This document shows, one piece after another, positions 53,606 through 61,437 of a stretch of DNA of 64,000 nucleotides. The translations under genes and the position numbers were made by a program. Positions within the stretch are counted from its first letter, which is position 1; each line of letters begins with the position of its first letter. Source of the DNA: Streptomyces cyaneus (lineage in GTDB: Bacteria; Actinomycetota; Actinomycetes; Streptomycetales; Streptomycetaceae); assembly GCF_004028635.1 (NCBI RefSeq), contig NZ_RQJW01000016.1, forward strand, positions 62,001 through 126,000, in the 5' to 3' direction. The notes beneath the pieces were generated by a model, which made no database searches, was not told the DNA's origin, and saw only the letters and a list, made by a program, of their open reading frames with translations.

Positions 53606-54577
53606 ATGCCGCGAGGCAGCTTCAAACGCGACTTCACTCCCGACTTCGACCCCGACTGCGGGGACGCCCCCCTCACCTGCGCCCGCCAGGACATCGTCAT
53701 CGGCCGCTGGCAGGGGCTGCGGGAACTGCTGCGGGCCACCGGCCCCGATTGGCTGGTGCGAGGCCACCGGATCCGGCTGCTCGCGCAGGCCTGTGCGGGC
53801 AGTTCGACGGTGGAGTCATGGCTGGCCGCCGAGCCGCACAGCGCCGACGCGCTGGTGCTGCGGGCGGCGACGGAGACGGCCCGGGCGTTCAATCTGGCCA
53901 TCGCCGCGGGCCGGGGCACACCGATCGACCAGCAGCGCATCGACACCGCGGTGCTGTCGTGCCTCAAGGCCGCCGACACGTACCCCGACGATCCGACGCC
54001 GTGGATCTCGCTGATCTCCGTCGCCCGGCTGTATCCGTCGGGCATACGCCGCCAGGAACTGGGGCTGTGGTGGGACGAGTTGCACCAGCGCGACCCGTAC
54101 AGCGTGGAGGGCCACCTCCAAATCCTGCACTACTACTCCTCGCGCTGGCACGGCACCCACGGCCAGATGTACGACTTCGCCCGCGACGCGGCCGGCGTCG
54201 CACCGCCGGGCTGCGCGCTGCCGGTGCTCGTGCAGTACGCCCGCGTCGAGGAGTTCCGCTACGCCCTGGACGCGGCCAAGGGGCAGCATGCCTCCGTGGG
54301 ACTCGGACAGCACTGGAGTCACGACGGCGCCGTCAGTGACGTACGCCGGACCTGGGAGCGCTGGATCATGGGCCGCACCGACAACAGCGTGGCCCCCGGG
54401 GAGCTGCGCGACCTCAACTACCTGGCGCACGCGGCGTGTTACGCGGGTGCCCACGACATCGCCGCAGCCCTGTTCCGGATGCTGGGCCGCCGGGCCACGC
54501 GGGCTCCGTGGGTGTACCTCGGCGATCCGGAGAAGCAGTTCGTGAGGTGGCGGGGGGAGATGGTGCTGCGCGGATGA
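53606..54577 (+). CDS. Hypothetical helical-repeat protein
   Basis: 323 residues, soluble, almost all alpha-helical, with spaced small-residue pairs (ALVLRAATETARAFNLAIAA, then SVEGHLQILHYYSSRWHGTH) reminiscent of TPR/HEAT-type repeats. No named domain recognised. ATG 53606 lies 11 nt after the permease stop with GAGGGGACC as ribosome site, so the protein is made with the transporter. It could be a regulator or cytoplasmic partner of it, unproven. Confidence 0.7.
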   Translation: MPRGSFKRDFTPDFDPDCGDAPLTCARQDIVIGRWQGLRELLRATGPDWLVRGHRIRLLAQACAGSSTVESWLAAEPHSADALVLRAATETARAFNLAIAAGRGTPIDQQRIDTAVLSCLKAADTYPDDPTPWISLISVARLYPSGIRRQELGLWWDELHQRDPYSVEGHLQILHYYSSRWHGTHGQMYDFARDAAGVAPPGCALPVLVQYARVEEFRYALDAAKGQHASVGLGQHWSHDGAVSDVRRTWERWIMGRTDNSVAPGELRDLNYLAHAACYAGAHDIAAALFRMLGRRATRAPWVYLGDPEKQFVRWRGEMVLRG

Positions 54578-54649
54578 CCGGCTAGCGGCGAGCCGGTTGG
54601 GCCTTGTCCCAGGCGATCCGGCCATTTCTCAAGGCAATCCCGCCTTGTC

Positions 54650-55789
54650 TCAAGGTGATTCGGTGTGCGGCCCCGCCGTCCACCTCTCCTCGATCCGGCC
54701 GATCCGCCACACCAGGAGGGCGACGATCCAGGTCGCGGCGAAGAGGCCTACGACGACGAAGCCGACGGTGTTGAGGTCGAGGCCGGTGATCCAGCTCCAG
54801 AACGGGCCGTGCAGGGCGAGGCGGTCCGCGAGGAGCTCGACCGTGCCGATGAGCAGGGCGACCGCGACGGACAGGCCGGTGACGGTGAGGTTGTAGTAGA
54901 CCTTGCGGACCGGCTGGGAGAACGCCCAGCCGTAGGCGAAGTTCATGAACGTGCCGTCGATCGTGTCCAGCAGCGACATGCCGGCGGCGAAGAGGACGGG
55001 CAGGCAGACGATCGCGTACCAGGGCAGACCGGAGGCGGCGCCCGAACCCGCCAGGACGAGCAGGGCGACCTCGGTGGCGGTGTCGAAGCCGAGGCCGAAG
55101 AGCAGGCCGAGCGGATACATGTGCCAGGGCTTGGTGACCGACCTCGTGACCCGGCCGAGGAGCCGGTTCATGAAGCCGCGCTTGTTCAGCTGCTCTTCCA
55201 GGGCCGCCTCGTCGTAGTGGCCCGAGCGCATCCGGCGGAACACCTTCCAGATGCCGGCGAGGGCGACCAGGTTGATCGCGGCGATCAGATAGAGGAAGGC
55301 CCCGGAGACCGTCGTACCGATCAGGCCGGTGATGTCGTGGAGGCGGGAGCCGTCGTCGCGGAGCGGTCCGGCCAGGGTCTTCACGCCGAAGGAGAGCAGG
55401 AGCGCCAGGGCCATGACGACACTGGAGTGGCCGAGCGAGAACCAGAAGCCGACCGACAGCGGCCGCTGCCCCTCCCCCATGAGCTTGCGGGTGGTGTTGT
55501 CGATCGCCGCGATGTGGTCAGCGTCGAAGGCGTGCCGCATGCCGAGCGTGTACGCGGTGACGCCGATGCCGATACCGAAGGACTGCGCGCCGAGGCTGTA
55601 GTGCTCGGGCGCCACGACGGCGACCAGGGTGAACCAACCGATGATGTGCAGGGCCAGCACGAACGCGGCCATGCCGCCGACCCTGCTCCACTCCTGCCGC
55701 GTCATGGAGGTACGGACGCGGTGCCAGGCCGTGCGCTGCGCGGGGGCCATGGCGGGGAGGGTCGGAGTGGAGCCAGGGGCAGCCGTCAT
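54650..55789 (-). CDS. NiCoT-family nickel/cobalt transporter
   Basis: 379 residues, eight membrane segments. Metal signature RHAFDADHIAAIDNTTRK (HX4DH) in helix 2, plus LGFDTATEVALL and LFAAGMSLLDTIDG, the remaining NiCoT motifs. It takes up Ni2+ (or Co2+) for urease, hydrogenase, Ni-SOD and B12-type enzymes. ATG 55789 is chosen because a Nur-type box at 55856-55872 covers the longer alternative (TTG 55861), which makes that start unlikely. Expression should be shut when nickel is plentiful. Confidence 0.92.
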   Translation of the reverse strand: MTAAPGSTPTLPAMAPAQRTAWHRVRTSMTRQEWSRVGGMAAFVLALHIIGWFTLVAVVAPEHYSLGAQSFGIGIGVTAYTLGMRHAFDADHIAAIDNTTRKLMGEGQRPLSVGFWFSLGHSSVVMALALLLSFGVKTLAGPLRDDGSRLHDITGLIGTTVSGAFLYLIAAINLVALAGIWKVFRRMRSGHYDEAALEEQLNKRGFMNRLLGRVTRSVTKPWHMYPLGLLFGLGFDTATEVALLVLAGSGAASGLPWYAIVCLPVLFAAGMSLLDTIDGTFMNFAYGWAFSQPVRKVYYNLTVTGLSVAVALLIGTVELLADRLALHGPFWSWITGLDLNTVGFVVVGLFAATWIVALLVWRIGRIEERWTAGPHTESP

Positions 55790-55855
55790 CGGGGAGGGAG
55801 TGACTTTCTTGTGGCGGGCGGCTGCGTTGTACAGCCTGCGGCCATCCTCCAGTAC

Positions 55856-55872
55856 TTGCAAACCATGTGCAG
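55856..55872. promoter_or_regulatory. Putative Nur (nickel repressor) box
   Basis: TTGCAA-ACCAT-GTGCAG matches the Streptomyces Nur consensus tTGCaa-N5-ttGCAA in spacing and in both TGCA cores. It lies 67-83 bp upstream of the nickel-transporter start. Confidence 0.72.
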
Positions 55873-55929
55873 TAAAGGCCGTGGCAGTTCTTGGCCATGC
55901 AGAGGGAAAGGGGGAGGACTGAAGGCCCG

Positions 55930-56784
55930 TCAGGGGGTGGCGTTCGGACCGTCCGGGCGGCTGCGGCGCTGCTCCACGATCTCGCGGCTCAGCTCCTCGG
56001 TCTCCGACTCGGGCAGCCGCTCGAAGCCGTCCTCCGTGATCACCGAAACGATGGGGAAGATCCGGCGGTTGATGTCCGGTCCACCGGTCGCGGAGTCGTC
56101 GTCCGCCGCGTCGTACAGCGCCTGCAGCGCGGCCAGGGCAGCCTCACGCCGGGACATCCCCGCCCGGTACAGCTTCTTCAGAGCGCCGCGGGCGTACGGC
56201 GATCCGGAGCCCTCGGCGTGGAAGTCGTACTTCTCGTACGGTCCCCCGACCACCTCGAAGTCGAAGATGCGTCCTCGCGCGCCCTCGGGGGCCCCGAAGT
56301 CGTAGCCGGCGAGGAGCGGGACGACGGCGAGGCCCTGCATGGCCTGGCCGAGGTTCTGGCGGATCATGCCGGCGAGACGGGTCGCCTTCGCCTTGAGGGT
56401 CATCGGGATGCCCTCGATCTTCTCGAAGTGCTTCAACTCGACTTGGTAGAGCTTCACCATGTCCAGCGCGAGTCCGACGGTGCCGGCGAAGGCGACCGCG
56501 GTGTAGTCGTCCGCGGGGTGGACCTTCTCCAGGTCGCGCTGGGCGATGAGGTTGCCCATGGTGGCCCTGCGGTCGCCGGCGATCAGCACGCCGTCACGGT
56601 AGGTGAGGGCCAGCACCGTGGTGCCGTGCGGGAAGCGGTCGGGTGCGGCGCGGACGCCGTCGGGGAAGGGGCGGCGCATGGGCAGCAGGGCCGGGCGGTG
56701 GGCCGCCAGGAAGTCGGTGAAGGACGAGGTCCCCGGAGTGAAGAACTCTTCCCCCAACCGTCCGTCGTGCTCACTGCTCGCCAT
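55930..56784 (-). CDS. prcB: Proteasome beta subunit, second (orphan) copy
   Basis: 284 residues, like Streptomyces PrcB. A propeptide of 54 residues (with TPGTSSFTDFLAAHRPALLP) ends at HG-TT; Thr55 should become the N-terminal nucleophile. Asp in GDRRATMGN and Lys in RDLEKVH complete the catalytic site. C-terminal GGPDINRRIFPIVSVITEDG matches family. No alpha subunit, Pup, Dop or ARC/Mpa gene lies nearby, unlike the canonical prcBA locus, so this is a separate copy. ATG 56784 has GGGGGAG upstream. It may swap into the main 20S core, giving changed specificity. Confidence 0.92.
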   Translation of the reverse strand: MASSEHDGRLGEEFFTPGTSSFTDFLAAHRPALLPMRRPFPDGVRAAPDRFPHGTTVLALTYRDGVLIAGDRRATMGNLIAQRDLEKVHPADDYTAVAFAGTVGLALDMVKLYQVELKHFEKIEGIPMTLKAKATRLAGMIRQNLGQAMQGLAVVPLLAGYDFGAPEGARGRIFDFEVVGGPYEKYDFHAEGSGSPYARGALKKLYRAGMSRREAALAALQALYDAADDDSATGGPDINRRIFPIVSVITEDGFERLPESETEELSREIVEQRRSRPDGPNATP

Positions 56785-56808
56785 CACGCTCCCCCTCCTC
56801 CGTGCGGA

Positions 56809-56841
56809 CCGACAACCGGTCGACAGTCGGCCGACAACCGG
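56809..56841. repeat. Direct repeat upstream of prcB copy
   Basis: CCGACAACCGG at 56809-56819 and again at 56831-56841, 22 bp apart (two helix turns), just upstream of the proteasome gene start. Possible paired regulator site. Confidence 0.5.
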
Positions 56842-57140
56842 ACTCCTACCTGAACCGGCCGCCCGGGAAACGCCTTTGCCGCTCACAGTGCCCTGCGAAC
56901 CGACACCGTCAGCAGACGATGTCCGAGCACCGCGGAGGCGACCGCCGGGTGTGGGCAGCAGGGCGGCCGGCGGCCACGGCGCATGCGGCGGTCGGCGACG
57001 GCGAGTCGGACCGCGCCGGTCTCCAGTACCGGCCATGGGCTGCGGGCCAGGCGGGCGACAGCCGCCAGGACGGTGAGCGTGAGGACGGTGTGCCACTGGG
57101 CACGTCGGCTCCGGGGTGTGGTGGGGGCCCTGCTCCGGCG
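56842..57140. other. Non-coding gap upstream of prcB copy
   Basis: About 300 bp between the glycosyltransferase-like gene stop and the repeats ahead of prcB. No gene or clear hairpin recognised. Confidence 0.5.
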
Positions 57141-58646
57141 TCAGGCCGGCCCGCCCGCGCCCGGCGCCGGGGCGATGCGGACGTCGAGGCCGTCGAGGCG
57201 GTGCAGCTTCCAGTCGCGGGCGTACCGGGGAGGCTTGCCGCCGGGTGGGGTGAGGGCGCCGACCGGGACGCTGCGGGCGGTCCGCAGGATGTCGGCTGTG
57301 GTGGTGTTGGCGTTGTGGCCACGGATCGCGCCGGAGGAGCAGCCCGTGTAGTAGCCGACGGGAATGGCCTCGTGCCCGGTGAGCAGACAGGGCGGGCGTA
57401 CGCCGAGGCGGTGGAGCTCGGCGGCGGAGTGGGCCCAGGCGTGGCGGCCGGCGGTCGTGCGGTCCACGGCGCGGTGCAGGACGGCGTACTGCACGGCCAG
57501 ATGTCCGGCGAGCCCGAGCGCGATCACCGCGGCGACGGCGGGGCGCCACCGGCCGGACGGCGCGATGAGGAGGTGGAGCAGGGCGTCCGCGACGGGAATG
57601 GCGACGAGTGCGTAGGCGGGCAGGAGGAAGCGGGGCGCCGCGTATCCGATGAGGAACAGGTAGGGGAAGGCGGCCGTCCCGGCGCAGACCAGCGGGAGGA
57701 GGGTGCGGGTGGTGCGTACGCCTCGGATCGCGATCGCCAGGCCGTAGACGGCGAGCAGGGGGAGGACGAACCACCAGGCGAAGACGGCCGGGTGGGGCAT
57801 CTCGCCGTTGCAGGGCCGGCACAGGGTGCTGCCGACGAGGCTGCGCAGCTGGTCGTCGACGGCGAGGTTCCAGCCGAGGTCGCCCTGGATGCGGGAGGCC
57901 GCGTTCAGTCGTTCGTGCAGGCCGCCGAAGCTGAGGTACGCCTCGATGACCCACTCGGCGCCGCCGGCCGCGAGGCCCGCCAGGAGGGCGGCCCCGAGTC
58001 GCCAGTGCTGTGCCACCAGCGCGAGGGCGAGCAGCGGCAGCGTGACCCATACGGCGTCGGTGGGCCGCATCCACGCCATCAGCGTGGCACCGGCCAGGAC
58101 GCCCCACAGGGCCCGTCGGTCGAGGCGGTGCAGGCGGTCGGCGCGGGCGCGCAGGAAGCAGCCGACGCAGAGCAGGGCGCCGAGCGCGACCCAGAGGTTG
58201 GGCATGGCCTGTGGGCCGTAGAAGAGGGTCATCCACAGGGTGGCGAAGAAGGCGCCCGCGCCGGCCAGGACCCGGGCCGGGAACAGTCCGCGCCAGGCGC
58301 GCAGGGCGAGATACAGGCCGAGTCCGGACAGGACGGCGAGAAAGACCCGCAGCAGAGTCGTGGACGACGACCAGGAGGCGATGGGCCACACCAGCAGCGA
58401 GACGCCACGCGCGCGTGGTGCGCTGAAGAAGGCTGCCGGCGCCTCGGTGCCGACCTGGCTGACATACACCACCTCGTCCCAGCCGAGGCCCATCGAGGGC
58501 CGCACGAGGAGGAGTTGGGCGAGGGTGAAGAGGCCTGCCACGGCGGCGAGCAGTCCGTCACCGCCCGACCGCCACGACCGGTTGGCCACGAGCGAGTCGT
58601 CGCGCCACCCCGTGCTCACGAGCATGGGCTTCGTGCCGTGGACCAT
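57141..58646 (-). CDS. GT-C-type polytopic membrane glycosyltransferase-like protein
   Basis: 501 residues with about 11 membrane segments. An acidic pair in the first outer loop (SMGLGWDEVVYVSQVG) and a positively charged loop later (AWMRPTDAVW) recall GT-C transferases (GT39/GT83-like) that move sugars from polyprenyl-phosphate carriers. The C-terminal 120 residues form a soluble outer domain (CLLTGHEAIPVGYYTGCSSG). ATG 58646 has GGGGGAGGGG about 8 nt upstream. Substrate and acceptor are unknown; no cell-wall gene cluster surrounds it. Confidence 0.75.
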   Translation of the reverse strand: MVHGTKPMLVSTGWRDDSLVANRSWRSGGDGLLAAVAGLFTLAQLLLVRPSMGLGWDEVVYVSQVGTEAPAAFFSAPRARGVSLLVWPIASWSSSTTLLRVFLAVLSGLGLYLALRAWRGLFPARVLAGAGAFFATLWMTLFYGPQAMPNLWVALGALLCVGCFLRARADRLHRLDRRALWGVLAGATLMAWMRPTDAVWVTLPLLALALVAQHWRLGAALLAGLAAGGAEWVIEAYLSFGGLHERLNAASRIQGDLGWNLAVDDQLRSLVGSTLCRPCNGEMPHPAVFAWWFVLPLLAVYGLAIAIRGVRTTRTLLPLVCAGTAAFPYLFLIGYAAPRFLLPAYALVAIPVADALLHLLIAPSGRWRPAVAAVIALGLAGHLAVQYAVLHRAVDRTTAGRHAWAHSAAELHRLGVRPPCLLTGHEAIPVGYYTGCSSGAIRGHNANTTTADILRTARSVPVGALTPPGGKPPRYARDWKLHRLDGLDVRIAPAPGAGGPA

Positions 58647-58841
58647 CGTCCGCCCCTCCCCCTACGCGTCGCAGGGTTTCTGAGCCCCGTGGCCGGGCGA
58701 GTTGGGCAGCGGGGAGCCGGGAAAGCACCGAAAACACGGACAAACTAACCCGTAGAGGACAAGCGTGCGGCGAGATGTTCGGCCAGGTGCCTGACGCAGG
58801 CCGGCCGTCAGTCGTGCCGGCCGGGTGACACACTCTGCTGT

Positions 58842-59522
58842 GTGGCCCTGACCTTCGACGATCTCCTCGTCCGCGCCCGGTCCCTTCCCCGCGACGGCCG
58901 CCGTGCCGTCCTCGGCATCGCCGGCAGCCCCGGTGCGGGCAAGACGACGCTCGCCGAGCACTTGGTGCGGGAGCTGAACGGTGCCGGGGAGCCCTGGGTC
59001 GCCCACGTGCCGATGGACGGCTTCCACCTCGCCGACGTCGAGCTGGACCGGCTCGGGCGCCGGGACCGCAAGGGTGCGCCCGACACCTTCGACGCGGCGG
59101 GGTACGCGGCGCTGCTGCGGCGCCTCCACGAGGAGGCCGGCGGTGGCATCGTGTACGCGCCCGGCTTCGAGCGGGTCCTGGAGCAGCCGATCGCCGGGGC
59201 CGTTCCTGTGGAGCCGACGGCCCGGCTGGTGGTGACCGAGGGCAACTATCTGCTGCTGGACACGGGGGCGTGGGCGCGGGTGCGGCCGCAGTTGGACGAG
59301 GTGTGGTTCTGCGAGCTCGACGAGCCGGAGCGGCTCCGGCGGCTGGTCGCCCGGCACGAGGAGTTCGGCAAGCCGCACGAGCAGGCGGTGGCGTGGGTGC
59401 TGGGCTCGGACCAGCGCAACGCGGAGCTGGTCGCAGCGACCCGGGACAGGGCGGACCTGGTCGTGCCCGGCACGGCGTTCCCCCTCCCCCAGGAGCCGCC
59501 GGCCGCCCGCACGAGAGCCTGA
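58842..59522 (+). CDS. Nucleoside/pantothenate-type P-loop kinase
   Basis: 226 residues. Walker A is GIAGSPGAGKTTLAEHL (about 25-41) and the substrate loop is VPMDGFHLADVELDRLGRRDRKGAPDTFD, a pattern shared with the uridine kinase/pantothenate kinase-like family of YggC/FrcK-type proteins. VVTEGNYLLLD holds the Walker B region. It probably phosphorylates a sugar or nucleoside; which one is not clear. GTG start at 58842. Its last 277 bp are overlapped on the other strand by the gene below. Confidence 0.85.
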   Translation: MALTFDDLLVRARSLPRDGRRAVLGIAGSPGAGKTTLAEHLVRELNGAGEPWVAHVPMDGFHLADVELDRLGRRDRKGAPDTFDAAGYAALLRRLHEEAGGGIVYAPGFERVLEQPIAGAVPVEPTARLVVTEGNYLLLDTGAWARVRPQLDEVWFCELDEPERLRRLVARHEEFGKPHEQAVAWVLGSDQRNAELVAATRDRADLVVPGTAFPLPQEPPAARTRA

Positions 59523-61387
59523 CGGTCCATGGGCCTGGACATCTCCGTCCGCGTTACGAGGCCGTCAGGGGTCAGCTCCGGCTCTCCGTCTGCGTCGCCG
59601 GCCGCCTCGCCGATCACGGCGGTGAACGCCTCGGTGCGGACCGTCAGCGCTGAACCGTCGTGCGCGAAGGTGGGCGCGAAGGGACCCGTCGGCCCGTAGC
59701 GTACGGCGAAGACGTGCAGGTCCTGCGGGGCGCCGGGGGCCGGTTCGGCCTCCAGGGCCGTCGAGCTGACCAGGTGGCTCCAGCCCTCGTCGGGGTTGCC
59801 GTAGCCGCGGGGATCGGCCGCCAGGGCGAAGGCCGCCTGTTCCTGGGTCAGGTCCGCGCGGGCGTCGAAGTGCTCCACGCCGTCCGACTCCGGGTGCGTC
59901 AGACGGAGTGCACCGGCCGATGTGACCTCGCCGTCCGCGATCCTGCGTACGCGGTCGCCGTCGTCGGCGGCGTACGGCAGGCCGGCGAGCAGATACGGCG
60001 ATCCGGGGAGCCGTTCCACCGCAACGGTCGTCCACAGGCTGGTGCCGTCGGTGACGTACAGGGACCGGACATGGCGCAGGACGTGGTCGCGGCCGACGAC
60101 CGGCTTGGTGACCAGCTTGGCGGTGAGCCGGTCGGCGCGGACGTCTCGGACCCGGACCTCGCCCATCGGGCGGCAGAACAGGAAGCCGTCCGTCACCGGG
60201 CCGAAGCCGTGCTGCCGGTTCACCGCCGCGGGGAGGTAGTAGGTGCCCGCGGCCTCGACCAGCGACGGGGTCATACGGTCGTCGAAGGCCACCGAGACCG
60301 TGCCCGCGCGCAGTTGGTGGCGGGCGGGAGCGGTCGACGGTGTGCGGTGCCAGCGGGTGGCGTCCTGGATCTGCCAGACCAGCATCCACGCGAAGTGACC
60401 GTCGACCTTGCCGTCCGCCTTGACCGCGTGCCGGCCCCAGCGGCTGTCGCCCCGGTAGCGGCCGAGGTCGGATCCGATCCGGGCACCGAAGTAGCGCAGG
60501 CCCAGGACCGACTCGAAGCCGCTGTGCTGCTCGCTGTAGCGCGGGCCGCCGTTGTCGAAGCCGCCGCCCGTCAGCCGGGCGTCGATGTAGCGGGCGAGCG
60601 CGTCGCCGTCCTCGGCGAAGATCTCCTCGCCGCTGATCCGGTGGGCCTGGGCGAGGAAGGACAGGGAGATCGGGCCGTAGTTGTTGTCGTAGGCGCCGCC
60701 GTGCTCGGGAGGCAGCAGAGCGCCTCGGTCCGCGACGCGGTGGGCGCGGATCTTGTCGGCGTACAGGGCGAGCGCGCGCGAACGCACCGGCTCGCCCTGC
60801 TCCGGCGGGAGATGGCGGGCCAGCATCAACCCGCCGACGATACAGCCGATGGCCTGGTTGCCCGCCTCCTGCGGGTTGAAGAAGGTCGCCTCGGTCAGCC
60901 AGCGCCAGTAGCCGTGCGCCACCTCGACGAGTTCAGCGCGCTGCTCGCCCTGGACGAGCCCGTCCGCCAGGTCCAGCACGTTGACGGCCTGGAGGAGCGC
61001 CCACACCGTGCTCGGCCAGTCGCCGATGGGGTGGGCGCCGGAGGCGAGGGTGTAGCGGGCGTACGGCAGACCCGTGTTGCGCGCCTTCAGGTTCGGGTAG
61101 CCGGGGTTGTCCTCGGTGTACACCCGCTCACGCAGGTGGAAGGCGAGGCTGCGGCGCACCGCCTCGGGCAGACGCGGGTCCTTGCCGCGCTGCCAGGCGA
61201 GGGCGAGCAGCGAGGTGATGCCGAGGGAGGTGTCGCCGATGTCGTCGACGCAGTCCGGGTGTTCCAGGTTGCCCTCCGGCGTGAGCCGGGCCAGGGCCTG
61301 CTCCGCGACACCGGCGAGGACGGCGTCGTACGCATCGGGGGTGTCGGGGAGGTCGTGCAGGGCGCCGAGCTGGCGAGGGAGATGCAC
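59246..61387 (-). CDS. Toroid-type glycan-active enzyme, lyase-like
   Basis: 713 residues; the first part (1-350) is helical and rich in Trp/Tyr (RNTGLPYARYTLASGAHPIG, then EHGGAYDNNYGPISLSFLAQ), as in (alpha/alpha)6-toroid lyases such as heparinase II/III-type enzymes. The rest (about 370-600) is beta-rich. I cannot name a family. No signal peptide, so it would act on imported oligosaccharides. Natural homology seems to end near MSRPMDRQA (about 620). The last 90 or so residues are only the complement of the kinase gene, so the original stop may have been lost by a frameshift. GTG 61387 start. Confidence 0.65.
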   Translation of the reverse strand: MHLPRQLGALHDLPDTPDAYDAVLAGVAEQALARLTPEGNLEHPDCVDDIGDTSLGITSLLALAWQRGKDPRLPEAVRRSLAFHLRERVYTEDNPGYPNLKARNTGLPYARYTLASGAHPIGDWPSTVWALLQAVNVLDLADGLVQGEQRAELVEVAHGYWRWLTEATFFNPQEAGNQAIGCIVGGLMLARHLPPEQGEPVRSRALALYADKIRAHRVADRGALLPPEHGGAYDNNYGPISLSFLAQAHRISGEEIFAEDGDALARYIDARLTGGGFDNGGPRYSEQHSGFESVLGLRYFGARIGSDLGRYRGDSRWGRHAVKADGKVDGHFAWMLVWQIQDATRWHRTPSTAPARHQLRAGTVSVAFDDRMTPSLVEAAGTYYLPAAVNRQHGFGPVTDGFLFCRPMGEVRVRDVRADRLTAKLVTKPVVGRDHVLRHVRSLYVTDGTSLWTTVAVERLPGSPYLLAGLPYAADDGDRVRRIADGEVTSAGALRLTHPESDGVEHFDARADLTQEQAAFALAADPRGYGNPDEGWSHLVSSTALEAEPAPGAPQDLHVFAVRYGPTGPFAPTFAHDGSALTVRTEAFTAVIGEAAGDADGEPELTPDGLVTRTEMSRPMDRQALVRAAGGSWGRGNAVPGTTRSALSRVAATSSALRWSEPSTHATACSCGLPNSSCRATSRRSRSGSSSSQNHTSSNCGRTRAHAPVSSSR

Positions 61388-61437
61388 GGGTGGTCAGCCC
61401 TTCATGCCTGAGATGGCCATGGTGTAGGTCGTCGGGG

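Noticed and set aside
56802..58748. Long plus-strand frame opposite the membrane glycosyltransferase-like gene.
   Set aside because: Low-complexity Gly/Glu/Ala shadow of a membrane protein gene with consistent hydrophobic segments.
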